A stretch of DNA of 64,000 nt, taken from positions 1-64,000 of the forward strand of contig CAXUHF010000012.1 of NCBI GenBank assembly GCA_964250765.1. Reading direction: 5' to 3'. Under the pieces are notes generated by a model. It saw only the letters and a program-made list of their open reading frames with translations, did no database searches and had not been told where the DNA came from. Position 1 is the stretch's first letter. Every line of letters starts with the position of its first letter. The DNA is from JBBQVS01 sp964250765. Lineage in GTDB: Bacteria; Chloroflexota; Ktedonobacteria; Ktedonobacterales; Ktedonobacteraceae. The translations under genes were made by a program, and so were the position numbers. Shown in pieces: positions 50,629 through 58,820 of this stretch.

Positions 50629-51537
50629 TTACACGAGTTGTATGCGGCGATCAATCATCGCCAGCGCGCCACTTGTAACACCCCACTTCTGTACAACCTT
50701 GGTATAGGTGCCATCTGCCTTCACTGCATTGAATGCTGATTGCAGAGGAGTCAGCATGGCAGTATCGCCCTTGCGTACCGCAATACCTTCCTGCGCAGCA
50801 TTCACAACAGAGCCGCCAACCTCAAACTGTCCTGGGTTGAGTTTGTTAAAGTAGTCGGTTACAGGCGAGTCCTGGTATGTTGCAACTACACGTTTGTTGA
50901 CAAGCAATTGTACAACATCGGTCTGGCTTGCAAGAATGGTCAGGTTAATAGCCTTCTTGCCCTTGTTGACACAATCTTTGCTGCCCGCCGTCAGGTCATC
51001 CTGCTCGACAGTTGCCTTCTGCACACCAACGTTTAGCCCACAAAGGTCGGCAACGCTTTTCAGGTTCATAGGATTACCTTTAGCGACAAGCAGTGACTCA
51101 CCAGCATTAAAATACGGGATAAAATCGGCCTTTTTCTTGCGTTCATCGCTAATAGTTACGGCAGAAATGACGACATCGAAACGCTTGTTGTCGAGGTTGT
51201 CAATGATCGTGGTGAAGTCTGTCTTGACGATATTCGCCTTCAAGCCCATGCGCGCTGCCATCTCGGTAATCAAGTCTATATCGAAACCTGTATACTTGTT
51301 GGTTGTAGTATCCAAAAACTCCTGTGGTGGATAGGTCGTATCACTACCGACGGTAAGTGTGCCAGGAGTAATGAGATCAGTTGGGGCTGCGATGCTCGGC
51401 TTTACTGTTGCTGTTGGGCTACTTCCACCACCCGTGGAACTTGTGCTGCCACAGGCCGAGAACAAGAGCGACAAGGCCGTCAAAAGACCAAAGATAAGGA
51501 CGGCAATGTGTCTTTTTGAGTGTGTAAGAGACTGCAT
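50629..51537 (-). CDS. amino-acid ABC transporter substrate-binding lipoprotein (family 3)
   Basis: A 302-residue periplasmic-type binding protein of SBP family 3. A signal peptide ends in the lipobox L-L-F-S-A-C-G, followed by a Ser/Thr/Gly/Pro linker. The domain begins L-T-V-G-S-D-T-T-Y-P-P-Q-E-F and has Y-T-G-F-D-I-D-L-I-T-E-M-A and the D-V-V-I-S-A-V-T-I-S-D-E-R-K-K family block. It captures polar amino acids or similar. No permease or ATPase gene is adjacent, so it works with a transporter encoded elsewhere. Confidence 0.9.
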   Translation of the reverse strand: MQSLTHSKRHIAVLIFGLLTALSLLFSACGSTSSTGGGSSPTATVKPSIAAPTDLITPGTLTVGSDTTYPPQEFLDTTTNKYTGFDIDLITEMAARMGLKANIVKTDFTTIIDNLDNKRFDVVISAVTISDERKKKADFIPYFNAGESLLVAKGNPMNLKSVADLCGLNVGVQKATVEQDDLTAGSKDCVNKGKKAINLTILASQTDVVQLLVNKRVVATYQDSPVTDYFNKLNPGQFEVGGSVVNAAQEGIAVRKGDTAMLTPLQSAFNAVKADGTYTKVVQKWGVTSGALAMIDRRIQLV

Positions 51538-51938
51538 GAAAAGGTGACCTCCTCTAGTACACAGGTATTACGGATATAGGTGGTATGCACAAGTATCCTA
51601 AACGATGCTACCACGGTGTGCGTTTACCTGATTGCTTAATATACGAAGATATATGCGGAAGTCTCACCAGATTATAAGGGTCTAATTACATAGGTTAGCG
51701 AATTACACATAAAAGGGTGTGCTAAAGCACACCCAACCCGTTCTCACTTGTATTACCACATTATTTGGATAATATGCATCACTACACTCTGCTACAATTG
51801 AACGCGTAGAGGATTTGATGGAACTGTTGCATATGTCAACATTCTCGATTGCCAACAGGGTGAAATAGAAGACTCCTACGATTCTTTATACTATAATAGC
51901 TGTACAGCAAGAACAGAACACATCTGAATGGAGCACCT
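51538..51938. other. intergenic region with a decayed family A element
   Basis: AAGGGTCTAATTACAT (51676-) and GATTGCCAACAGGGTG ... GACTCCTAC (to 51879) are the far-apart, mutated ends of a family A repeat of about 200 bp. Inside it GGGTGTGC-TAAA-GCACACCC (51715-51734) is a perfect small hairpin. No gene is seen. Confidence 0.6.
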
Positions 51939-53582
51939 ATGCGTAAACACAGCGAACATACTTGGTATGAAGACGTGCGACAATACACTAAATTGCTTAC
52001 CAGCATTAATAGTGTCAGCCCAGGAAAAGGAGAGTATCAAGTCTCAGAAGCAGTGCTCATGCTTCTTCATGAAGATATGGAAGAGAGAGCGTATACTCAG
52101 GTTGGGTTTGACTCAATTGAGAATGATCCATACGAGAGACAAAATGTGTATGCTTTTCTTAAGGGAAAAAGTCCAGCAACAATTGTACTCATGGGACATA
52201 TTGACACCGTTGGCATACAGGACTACGGCGAGCTAGAGGCGGATGCCTGTAACCCCATTGCGCTCTGGGAAAAACGGCATCAGCTAGGGCCTACTCTGGC
52301 TGGTACAGACCTGAATGATTGGATGTTCGGGCGTGGCGCAGTCGATATGAAAAGCGGAGTTGCGGTCAATATTGCCCTTATGCACTACTTCGCGCACTAT
52401 GCACCAGACATACCACTGTCGGTGCTCTTTTTAGCTACACCGGACGAGGAAAACGAGTCGGCAGGTGTATTGCAAGCGGTGCATTTGCTCACACACCTAC
52501 GAGAGCAGTATCATCTCAACTATATTGGCGTCATCAATACAGATTGCACAACCGCTCAATACGCAGGCGACCCGCATCGCTATATTTACACTGGCACAGT
52601 TGGCAAACTCTTGCCTAGCTTCCTGTGCATTGGGCGCGAGTCACATGTGGGTACGCCCTTTCATGGGTTCGACGCAAACTTACTTGCCGCAGAACTCATC
52701 CACGACCTGAGTATGAACGATGAACTATGTGATGTTGTGGATGGACAAATCACAGCACCACCCGTGACACTACGAGCAACCGATCTCAAGACACACTATA
52801 ATACACAACTACCGCTTACAGCCTACTTTTACCTCAATGTCTTGACCTTTACGACAACGCCAGAGATGTTGTTGGAACGCTTACGTCACTACTCAGAATC
52901 CTCGTTGACACAAGCACTGGCACGTATCGACAAGACCGAAGCGCACTGGCGAACAATCGGAGGTGTGCAAGAACAGAACGCACAGCCACGTACAGGCGTA
53001 GTGCTGACGTATGCAGAACTGTATCGAGAAATGGTCCAGCGTCTCGGAGAACAACAGGTAGCTCGTGAGTTGTCTACCGAATGGGAGCGACACCCTGCAA
53101 CATTGGATACACGCGAACGTAGTCTGCATCTCGTACATAAGTTATGGACACTTAGTGGTAGACAAGGGCCAGCAGTTGTACTCTATTATTCTCCACCCTA
53201 CTATCCGCACGTATCCGCTACACCAGGACCATTACAAGATGCACTCACAGAAGTTATCGCAACACACCCTGAGATTCCACTTGTGCAGCAACAATATTTT
53301 CCCTATCTCAGCGACCTCAGTTATTTACGCCTCGATGCCAATGTTGATTCCTCAGTTTTGAAGGCAAACATGCCCATTTGGAAAGAGCCAACGGCACAAG
53401 GAACACGTGGCTATTATCTGCCATTTCAGGCTATCGAGAAATTGAACATTCCCGTCGTGAATTTTGGAGTGTACGGGCAGGGAGCGCACCAGCGTAACGA
53501 GGCCGTGCTGATGTCTTATTCATTCGGCACATTACCGGAGTTGATTTGTGAGACAATCGAACGACTAGCGCGACGCCTCTAA
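51939..53582 (+). CDS. RocB-like M20-family peptidase
   Basis: A 547-residue metallopeptidase homologue of the RocB branch (arginine-utilisation protein of Bacillus). Metal-site blocks are V-L-M-G-H-I-D-T-V-G, M-F-G-R-G-A-V-D-M-K-S-G-V-A and F-L-A-T-P-D-E-E-N-E-S-A-G. The length and the C-terminal half (Y-Y-S-P-P-Y-Y-P-H, D-L-S-Y-L-R-L-D) are those of RocB, not of ArgE/LysK. RocB's exact reaction is not known; hydrolysis of an N-acyl amino acid or peptide is likely. It converges on a cupin gene and their ends overlap by 18 bases. Confidence 0.88.
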   Translation: MRKHSEHTWYEDVRQYTKLLTSINSVSPGKGEYQVSEAVLMLLHEDMEERAYTQVGFDSIENDPYERQNVYAFLKGKSPATIVLMGHIDTVGIQDYGELEADACNPIALWEKRHQLGPTLAGTDLNDWMFGRGAVDMKSGVAVNIALMHYFAHYAPDIPLSVLFLATPDEENESAGVLQAVHLLTHLREQYHLNYIGVINTDCTTAQYAGDPHRYIYTGTVGKLLPSFLCIGRESHVGTPFHGFDANLLAAELIHDLSMNDELCDVVDGQITAPPVTLRATDLKTHYNTQLPLTAYFYLNVLTFTTTPEMLLERLRHYSESSLTQALARIDKTEAHWRTIGGVQEQNAQPRTGVVLTYAELYREMVQRLGEQQVARELSTEWERHPATLDTRERSLHLVHKLWTLSGRQGPAVVLYYSPPYYPHVSATPGPLQDALTEVIATHPEIPLVQQQYFPYLSDLSYLRLDANVDSSVLKANMPIWKEPTAQGTRGYYLPFQAIEKLNIPVVNFGVYGQGAHQRNEAVLMSYSFGTLPELICETIERLARRL

Positions 53583-53885
53583 GCATGTCACACCTTGCGC
53601 ACCAACAAGCGCGCTATGCAGAGTGTGAGGAGGCAGAACCATACAATCGCCGGGGGTCAAGTCAATGTATTCCGCTTTGCCCTCGGCATTGACCTGCTCA
53701 GGCAGCACAAAGCGAATGGAGCCTTGCACACAATACAACACCTTCTTATACGAATGTGTATGCGCGGAATAGGCATAATGAGCGTCGTTTGACCATGTGT
53801 ACGGAGAGAGTCCTTCATGCCGCATTAGTTCGCGCAACTCGTGTTCTGTAGGAGGTGTTTGCTTTTGCCAACGGTTAATTTGCAT
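53565..53885 (-). CDS. cupin-domain protein
   Basis: A 106-residue single-domain cupin. Motif 1 is around Y-S-A-H-T-H-S-Y-K-K-V-L-Y and motif 2 is L-T-P-G-D-C-M-V-L-P-P-H-T-L-H-S-A, which supply the metal-binding histidines. The substrate is unknown. It follows a small acidic protein gene by two bases, so the two are cotranscribed, and its 3' end overlaps the RocB-like gene. Confidence 0.85.
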   Translation of the reverse strand: MQINRWQKQTPPTEHELRELMRHEGLSPYTWSNDAHYAYSAHTHSYKKVLYCVQGSIRFVLPEQVNAEGKAEYIDLTPGDCMVLPPHTLHSALVGAQGVTCLEASR

Positions 53886-53887
53886 GC

Positions 53888-54124
53888 TTAGCCTTGTCTA
53901 ATCTTATCCAGTTCTTCATACATATTGTCTGGAAGATCGCCCCACGCCCCTGCGGGGTCTTCCCAAGGCTCCTCAGAGGATGCCATTTGTGGAAGTTCTT
54001 TCATACGACCATGCGCAAAGGCTTCTTGCTCAAGTTCATTGATATAGTTCGCAATTTCTTCCTGCATCTCAGGCGGAAAATATTGCAAGTGTGGTAATAC
54101 TTCTTGTAAGCGATCAATCATCAT
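53888..54124 (-). CDS. small acidic protein, possible antitoxin-like, unassigned
   Basis: A 78-residue acidic protein: a helical start (R-L-Q-E-V-L-P-H-L-Q-Y-F-P-P-E-M-Q-E-E-I-A-N-Y-I-N-E-L) and a conserved-looking tail W-E-D-P-A-G-A-W-G-D-L-P-D-N-M-Y-E-E-L-D. The helical P-P-E-x-Q-E-E pattern recalls antitoxins of VapBC/RelBE-type systems, but no toxin gene is adjacent; the next gene is a cupin. Function unknown. ATG at 54124 or 54121. Confidence 0.65.
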   Translation of the reverse strand: MMIDRLQEVLPHLQYFPPEMQEEIANYINELEQEAFAHGRMKELPQMASSEEPWEDPAGAWGDLPDNMYEELDKIRQG

Positions 54125-54228
54125 CGGCTTCTCAACTCCATGCTGTTTACTACTCTTTCTACAAGATAGTATAGCATAACAAGGATATTCTCATTGATAT
54201 CTTTTCTTTATAAAGGTCAAGAATATGG

Positions 54229-54259
54229 TACACTTAGAGAAACGTTTGTTCTAAGTGTA
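54229..54259. promoter_or_regulatory. perfect inverted repeat before the family B polymerase gene
   Basis: TACACTTAGA (54229-54238) and TCTAAGTGTA (54250-54259) flank GAAACGTTTGT. The repeat ends two bases before the CAGGAG ribosome-binding site. It may be an operator, including a LexA-like GAA...TTC dyad in the middle, or an RNA hairpin that hides the start. Confidence 0.5.
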
Positions 54260-54270
54260 TCAGGAGTGTT

Positions 54271-56736
54271 ATGTCTACCTTCACCTCCACATCGAATACG
54301 CAAGACCAGCTAGCAGTAGAGAGTCAGGACGAATATTTATTCGGCTGGGATAACACCCCTAGTATCGTCTCGGTGTGGGCTACACGTGATGGTCGTGCGC
54401 TTGTATGGCGACGTATGAAGGGACCGGACGGCGAACACGTGCAATGCACGGAAGAGCGTTTTCGTCCGTGGCTATTTGCCTCAACACTGGAAGACCTTAA
54501 ACAGCTAGGACCTGCTCTTTTAGCATCAGATGCACCTGGAGCAAACAATGGACTTGTCAGTTATCGCGTCTTGGATGGTCCCGCCGATTCCTATCGCTAT
54601 CTGCTTTCAGCACGCGACGGAAGTTTTCTTGAGCGTACTCTGTGTGCTGGTGCCTCGCGTCGTTTGGGTCGGAGAATTACCAGCCTCAATGATCTTACAA
54701 ACGACTATTACCGAGTTGGTCCTGTTGAGCAATATCTTATGCTTACAGGGCGCGTCTACTTTCGAGGCTTAACATACAACGAACTTCACAGGTTGCAGTT
54801 TGACCTTGAGACAACCGCTCTTGATCCCCATCGGGGACGCATTTTCATGGTTGCGATTCGTGATAATCGCGGTCTCGCTACCACACTTGACGCTCCAACG
54901 CCCGACGATGAACCACGTCTAATTACAGAACTTTGTGCCCTTATTCGGCATCGCGACCCTGATATCATCGAGAACCACAATCTGTTCGGCTTTGATCTGC
55001 TCTTTCTGGAAGAACGCGCCTCTACATTGGGCGTACCCCTTGAACTAGGGCGTAAAGGGGGTCCAGCACGATTAGAACGGCGCGAAGAGACGCTAGCGAT
55101 TGGGCCAGAAGCACGGAAACGTGTGCGCTATAGCGTCGCGGGGCGAGAACTGATTGATACACTTGATTCTGTACGGCGACACGATTTTGTGGTGCGTGAC
55201 ATGCCGGGGCATCGTCTCAAAGAGGTGGCGCGCTACTTTAGTGTTGCCTCGCCCGAACGTGTCTATATCGAGGGTTCGGCGATTTTTGACACCTATCGAC
55301 GAGACCCAGACCTTGTGAAACACTACGCACTTGACGACGTGAACGAGGTCGATGGTCTGTCACAACGGTTACAGGGAGCACCATTCGCGCTAGCGAGTAT
55401 GGCACCTCGTCGTTATGAACGGCTCGCATCAGCAGGGCCAGCAATGGGCATTCTTGAACCAATACTTGTACGCGCCTATCTCCGTGCGGGTGCAGCACTC
55501 CCTCGACAAGCAGGCAAAAGCACAAGCGGCGAGATGCATGAAGGCGGAGCCGCTTATCTATTAGCAACAGGCGTCGCGGAGCAGGTTGTCAAAGCTGACG
55601 TGGCCTCGCTTTATCCTTCGTTGATGCGTACCTTCAAAATTGGACCAGAGTGTGATCGCTTAGGCGTACTGTTACATGTGCTCGGCCTTTTAACAGACCT
55701 GCGATTGTCTCATAAAGCAGCGACACGTATAGCTCCTCCAGACTCAGTTGAAGCCAATTCTCATAACGCAACACAGGCCGCGATGAAGATACTGATTAAT
55801 GCAGCGTATGGCTACATGGGTGCAGGTACGATGGCACTCTTCGCCGATAGTCAGGCGGCTGATGAGGTGACACGGCGTGGACGTGCCGTTCTCGCCCAAG
55901 TCCTGGAAGCGTTACGCATACGGGGCATGGCGTTAATTGAGGCCGACACCGATGGCGTGTATTTCTCGGTACCAACGGGCTGGACAGAGGCACAAGAACG
56001 GGCCGTTGTCGAGGAGATTGGAGCCGAATTGCCAGCAGGGATTCGCCTGGAATACGAGGGACGTTATCGTGCTATGCTCAGCCATGAGGTCAAGAATTAC
56101 GCACTTCTGACCTATGAAAATAGATTGGTTGTGCACGGTGTCGCGCTACGTTCAAGTCGCGCCGAGCCATTTGGAGAACGCTTTCTACGTCAGGCATTGC
56201 AGTGTGCTATGACGGGCGATACACCAGGAGTACGGCAAGCATACGTCGATATGGCAGTCTCGCTACGCACTCGCGCCTTGTCAGCATCGGACGTAGGAGC
56301 ACGGGTGCGCCTCTCAAAAACGCCTGAAGCGTATAACGCCTCTCGTACCACACATCCAGAACCACAATACGAGGCATTGTTGAATGCTGGTCGTACACGG
56401 TGGTTCCCTGGTGAGCGTGTGCGCTTCTATCGCTCACAGGCGAAAAAATATGTCTGGTTGCCAGAGGAGACCGAAGAGGCCGCCATCGGCAATGATTGGA
56501 ACGAGAAAGAAAACGAAGGCGAAAACATAGAGACATCCTCGCTCCGTGAAGAGGTGGCGAACCGCCGGGACTATGATGTTGACCATTATCTGCGTGTGCT
56601 TATCACCTCCTATGCAGCACGTTTGCGTAAAGCCTTCACCCCCGATGACTATAACCAGCTTTTCCGTGAAGAGGAACAGCCAGGATTATTTGACATGCCA
56701 ATAGAGAATATTCAGCCGCGTTGGATTCGAGCGTAG
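54271..56736 (+). CDS. family B DNA polymerase
   Basis: An 821-residue DNA polymerase of the B family. The proofreading exonuclease motifs are Exo I F-D178-L-E180, Exo II N-H-N237-L-F-G-F-D242 and Exo III Y352-A-L-D-D356. Polymerase motifs are A (D443-V-A-S-L-Y-P-S), B (K506-I-L-I-N-A-A-Y-G) and C (D559-T-D561). All catalytic residues are present. Bacterial members such as E. coli Pol II act in DNA repair and restart rather than main replication. No partner gene is attached. SD CAGGAG is 4 bases before the ATG, and a perfect inverted repeat lies directly upstream. Confidence 0.92.
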   Translation: MSTFTSTSNTQDQLAVESQDEYLFGWDNTPSIVSVWATRDGRALVWRRMKGPDGEHVQCTEERFRPWLFASTLEDLKQLGPALLASDAPGANNGLVSYRVLDGPADSYRYLLSARDGSFLERTLCAGASRRLGRRITSLNDLTNDYYRVGPVEQYLMLTGRVYFRGLTYNELHRLQFDLETTALDPHRGRIFMVAIRDNRGLATTLDAPTPDDEPRLITELCALIRHRDPDIIENHNLFGFDLLFLEERASTLGVPLELGRKGGPARLERREETLAIGPEARKRVRYSVAGRELIDTLDSVRRHDFVVRDMPGHRLKEVARYFSVASPERVYIEGSAIFDTYRRDPDLVKHYALDDVNEVDGLSQRLQGAPFALASMAPRRYERLASAGPAMGILEPILVRAYLRAGAALPRQAGKSTSGEMHEGGAAYLLATGVAEQVVKADVASLYPSLMRTFKIGPECDRLGVLLHVLGLLTDLRLSHKAATRIAPPDSVEANSHNATQAAMKILINAAYGYMGAGTMALFADSQAADEVTRRGRAVLAQVLEALRIRGMALIEADTDGVYFSVPTGWTEAQERAVVEEIGAELPAGIRLEYEGRYRAMLSHEVKNYALLTYENRLVVHGVALRSSRAEPFGERFLRQALQCAMTGDTPGVRQAYVDMAVSLRTRALSASDVGARVRLSKTPEAYNASRTTHPEPQYEALLNAGRTRWFPGERVRFYRSQAKKYVWLPEETEEAAIGNDWNEKENEGENIETSSLREEVANRRDYDVDHYLRVLITSYAARLRKAFTPDDYNQLFREEEQPGLFDMPIENIQPRWIRA

Positions 56737-56747
56737 TTCAGATAATC

Positions 56748-56817
56748 GTAGGGACCGATGTATCGCGTCCGCGTCGGCGAGTGGTTGCCGACGCGGCCGC
56801 GATACATCGGGCCCGAC
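56748..56817. repeat. intergenic inverted repeat, family B (short form)
   Basis: A 70-bp copy: GTAGGGACCGATGTATCGCG with the complement CGCGATACATCGGGCCCGAC, which has two changes. The inner hairpin GCGTCGGC-GAGTGGTT-GCCGACGC is perfect. It is between the converging polymerase and binding-protein genes, 27 bases after the latter's stop. Confidence 0.9.
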
Positions 56818-56844
56818 AAAAACCGTATCCAAATTACTCTCTGC

Positions 56845-58605
56845 TTATTTATATGGCGTGACATCCGCGCATGGAGTCGCGGTAGAGACGTAGATAGACC
56901 CCCAATCATCCTGTGGGATAAAGCTTTGCGCGTTATCTTTGATACCAACAACACAGGGTTTACGCACGAAATCGTATGTAAATTGAAATCTAGGTATCCA
57001 AGCCACGTCATTGACAAGATTCTGCTCTGCCTGGTTGTATTGCTGGATACGGCTTGTTGGGTCAGGATTGCCATCAGCCTGCTCCATCAATTGCTGATTG
57101 GTCTGCTCCTCTGCAGCAAACGGTGTTTTGTTCTGCCCATAGTTCAAGCCATTTTTCGATGAGCCTTTCCCAAAAATCAGTGTCAACCAATCTTGTGGGT
57201 CGGGATAGTCGGCACTCCAGTACAGTTCCCACATCTGTAAACCGTTAGGATTATTCACTGAATTGCTACGTTCAGATAGCAATTTTGCCTGGTCTATATC
57301 ATCAATGCGCACATTTACGCCCAGAACATCCTTCCACATTTGCTGGGCAACCGCGAATTCATTGCGCGCGTCTGCCGCTCCCTGTGAAGAGGTGGTAAGC
57401 GTAACTGTAGGGAACGTGGCGAGTGTCAAGCCTTCCTCTTGTAAACCCTGTTGGAAAAGCTGCTTTGCAAGTTGGGGATTACCACTCGTACTCTTTGTGC
57501 CGAGCGGCCCAGTCAAGTTTGGATTATAGCCTGGCATTCCAGTCGGTATGATATGGTTGGTAGCGATAACAGTATCCTTGTAGATACTGTGCGCAATCTG
57601 GTCTTTGTTTAACGCGAGTGCGAATGCCTGACGTATTTTGAGATTGTCAAACGGTTTGATCAGGTAGTTCATCGTGTAGAAATGGAGTTCAAGTAACGGC
57701 ACCTGATGAAATTGTCCTCCAGCAAGTGTCTTCGCCTGTACTGATTGTGCCGACGACACGGGTGCTTGATCAACCTGCTCGGCCTGATATGCCTTAAAGG
57801 TTGTGTCATTCTTATCATAGATAGGTATGACAACCTTTTTTACCTGTGGCTGCGGTCCAAAGTAGTTCGGATTGGGAATGAAATCAACCTCTTTACCTTG
57901 AGCATACTTCTGCACTTTGAAGGGACCATCACCGCCGATACCCTCACTTAGATGGTCCGCGAAGTTGTTGCCGTACTTGTCGATCATACTTTTCTCTATG
58001 ACATAAGATGTTTGGTATGTCAATGTTTGCAAGAAATAGGCGGCTTTTTTGTTCGTAATCAGAACAACCGTTTGCGGATCGGGTGTCAGGATACTATCGT
58101 TGATCAGCGTTTTCACTTGCCCCGCGTTGCGTTTGTCCGAGTCCTTGAGCAGACCAAGATAAAGAGGTGCAACAGGTGAGTTGAGGCTTGGCTCAAGTGC
58201 ACGGTCAATGCTGTACGCCACATTCGCCGAGGTAAGCGGTGTTCCATCGCTGAATTTCAGATTTGGCTTGAGTTTGAATGTCCATGTGAGACCATCCGAT
58301 CCTAGAGAATGTGAGGCGGCAAGTTCATCTCGCACTTGCAAATTGTCGTCGAGCTGTACAAGACCCGTATATATCATGTTATCAACTGTAATGGCGGAGG
58401 GTTCAGTAGCAAGCGCAGGGTCAAATGTCGCAATGTCTGAATACCCGCTGAGTGGAAGGACGAGAATTTGCTTATCTGCCGAAGCCTTTACCACCGCTTG
58501 CGATGTTTGGTTATTACTACCACCACCACATGCAGCCACCAGCAAGGCGACAAGACTAAGGAGAATGAACAGAACTGTTTGTGGACTTCGCATACTTCGT
58601 TGCAT
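56845..58605 (-). CDS. peptide/nickel-type ABC transporter substrate-binding lipoprotein (family 5)
   Basis: About 586 residues. The signal peptide ends in the lipobox L-V-A-A-C-G. The SBP_bac_5 domain has D-P-A-L-A-T-E-P-S-A, W-T-F-K-L-K-P-N-L-K-F-S-D-G-T-P-L-T-S-A and I-R-Q-A-F-A-L-A-L-N-K-D, all typical. Family members bind oligopeptides, some bind metals or sugars. No permease genes are next to it. The start at 58605 follows AGAGAGGA; the longer frame to 58695 has no site. Confidence 0.9.
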   Translation of the reverse strand: MQRSMRSPQTVLFILLSLVALLVAACGGGSNNQTSQAVVKASADKQILVLPLSGYSDIATFDPALATEPSAITVDNMIYTGLVQLDDNLQVRDELAASHSLGSDGLTWTFKLKPNLKFSDGTPLTSANVAYSIDRALEPSLNSPVAPLYLGLLKDSDKRNAGQVKTLINDSILTPDPQTVVLITNKKAAYFLQTLTYQTSYVIEKSMIDKYGNNFADHLSEGIGGDGPFKVQKYAQGKEVDFIPNPNYFGPQPQVKKVVIPIYDKNDTTFKAYQAEQVDQAPVSSAQSVQAKTLAGGQFHQVPLLELHFYTMNYLIKPFDNLKIRQAFALALNKDQIAHSIYKDTVIATNHIIPTGMPGYNPNLTGPLGTKSTSGNPQLAKQLFQQGLQEEGLTLATFPTVTLTTSSQGAADARNEFAVAQQMWKDVLGVNVRIDDIDQAKLLSERSNSVNNPNGLQMWELYWSADYPDPQDWLTLIFGKGSSKNGLNYGQNKTPFAAEEQTNQQLMEQADGNPDPTSRIQQYNQAEQNLVNDVAWIPRFQFTYDFVRKPCVVGIKDNAQSFIPQDDWGSIYVSTATPCADVTPYK

Positions 58606-58744
58606 AGAGGATTCCTCTCTCGTGACAAACCTAAGAAACCTTCTTATGCCTGTCAAGTGTAACATATTTAAATCATTCTTGCAAATTATTGTCATAATAA
58701 CAAAATGTTATTATTTACATTTATTATTTTCATCTACACGCTTG

Positions 58745-58773
58745 TTGCTCCATACGCGAATATGCGCTACAAT
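58745..58773 (+). promoter_or_regulatory. promoter of recQ
   Basis: TTGCTC at 58745-58750 and TACAAT at 58768-58773 are 17 bases apart, about 47 bases before the TTG start. Confidence 0.6.
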
Positions 58774-58820
58774 AGCTTGCGGTGCAGTCACTTTAACGAA
58801 GCGTGAGGTAATGTTGCAAG

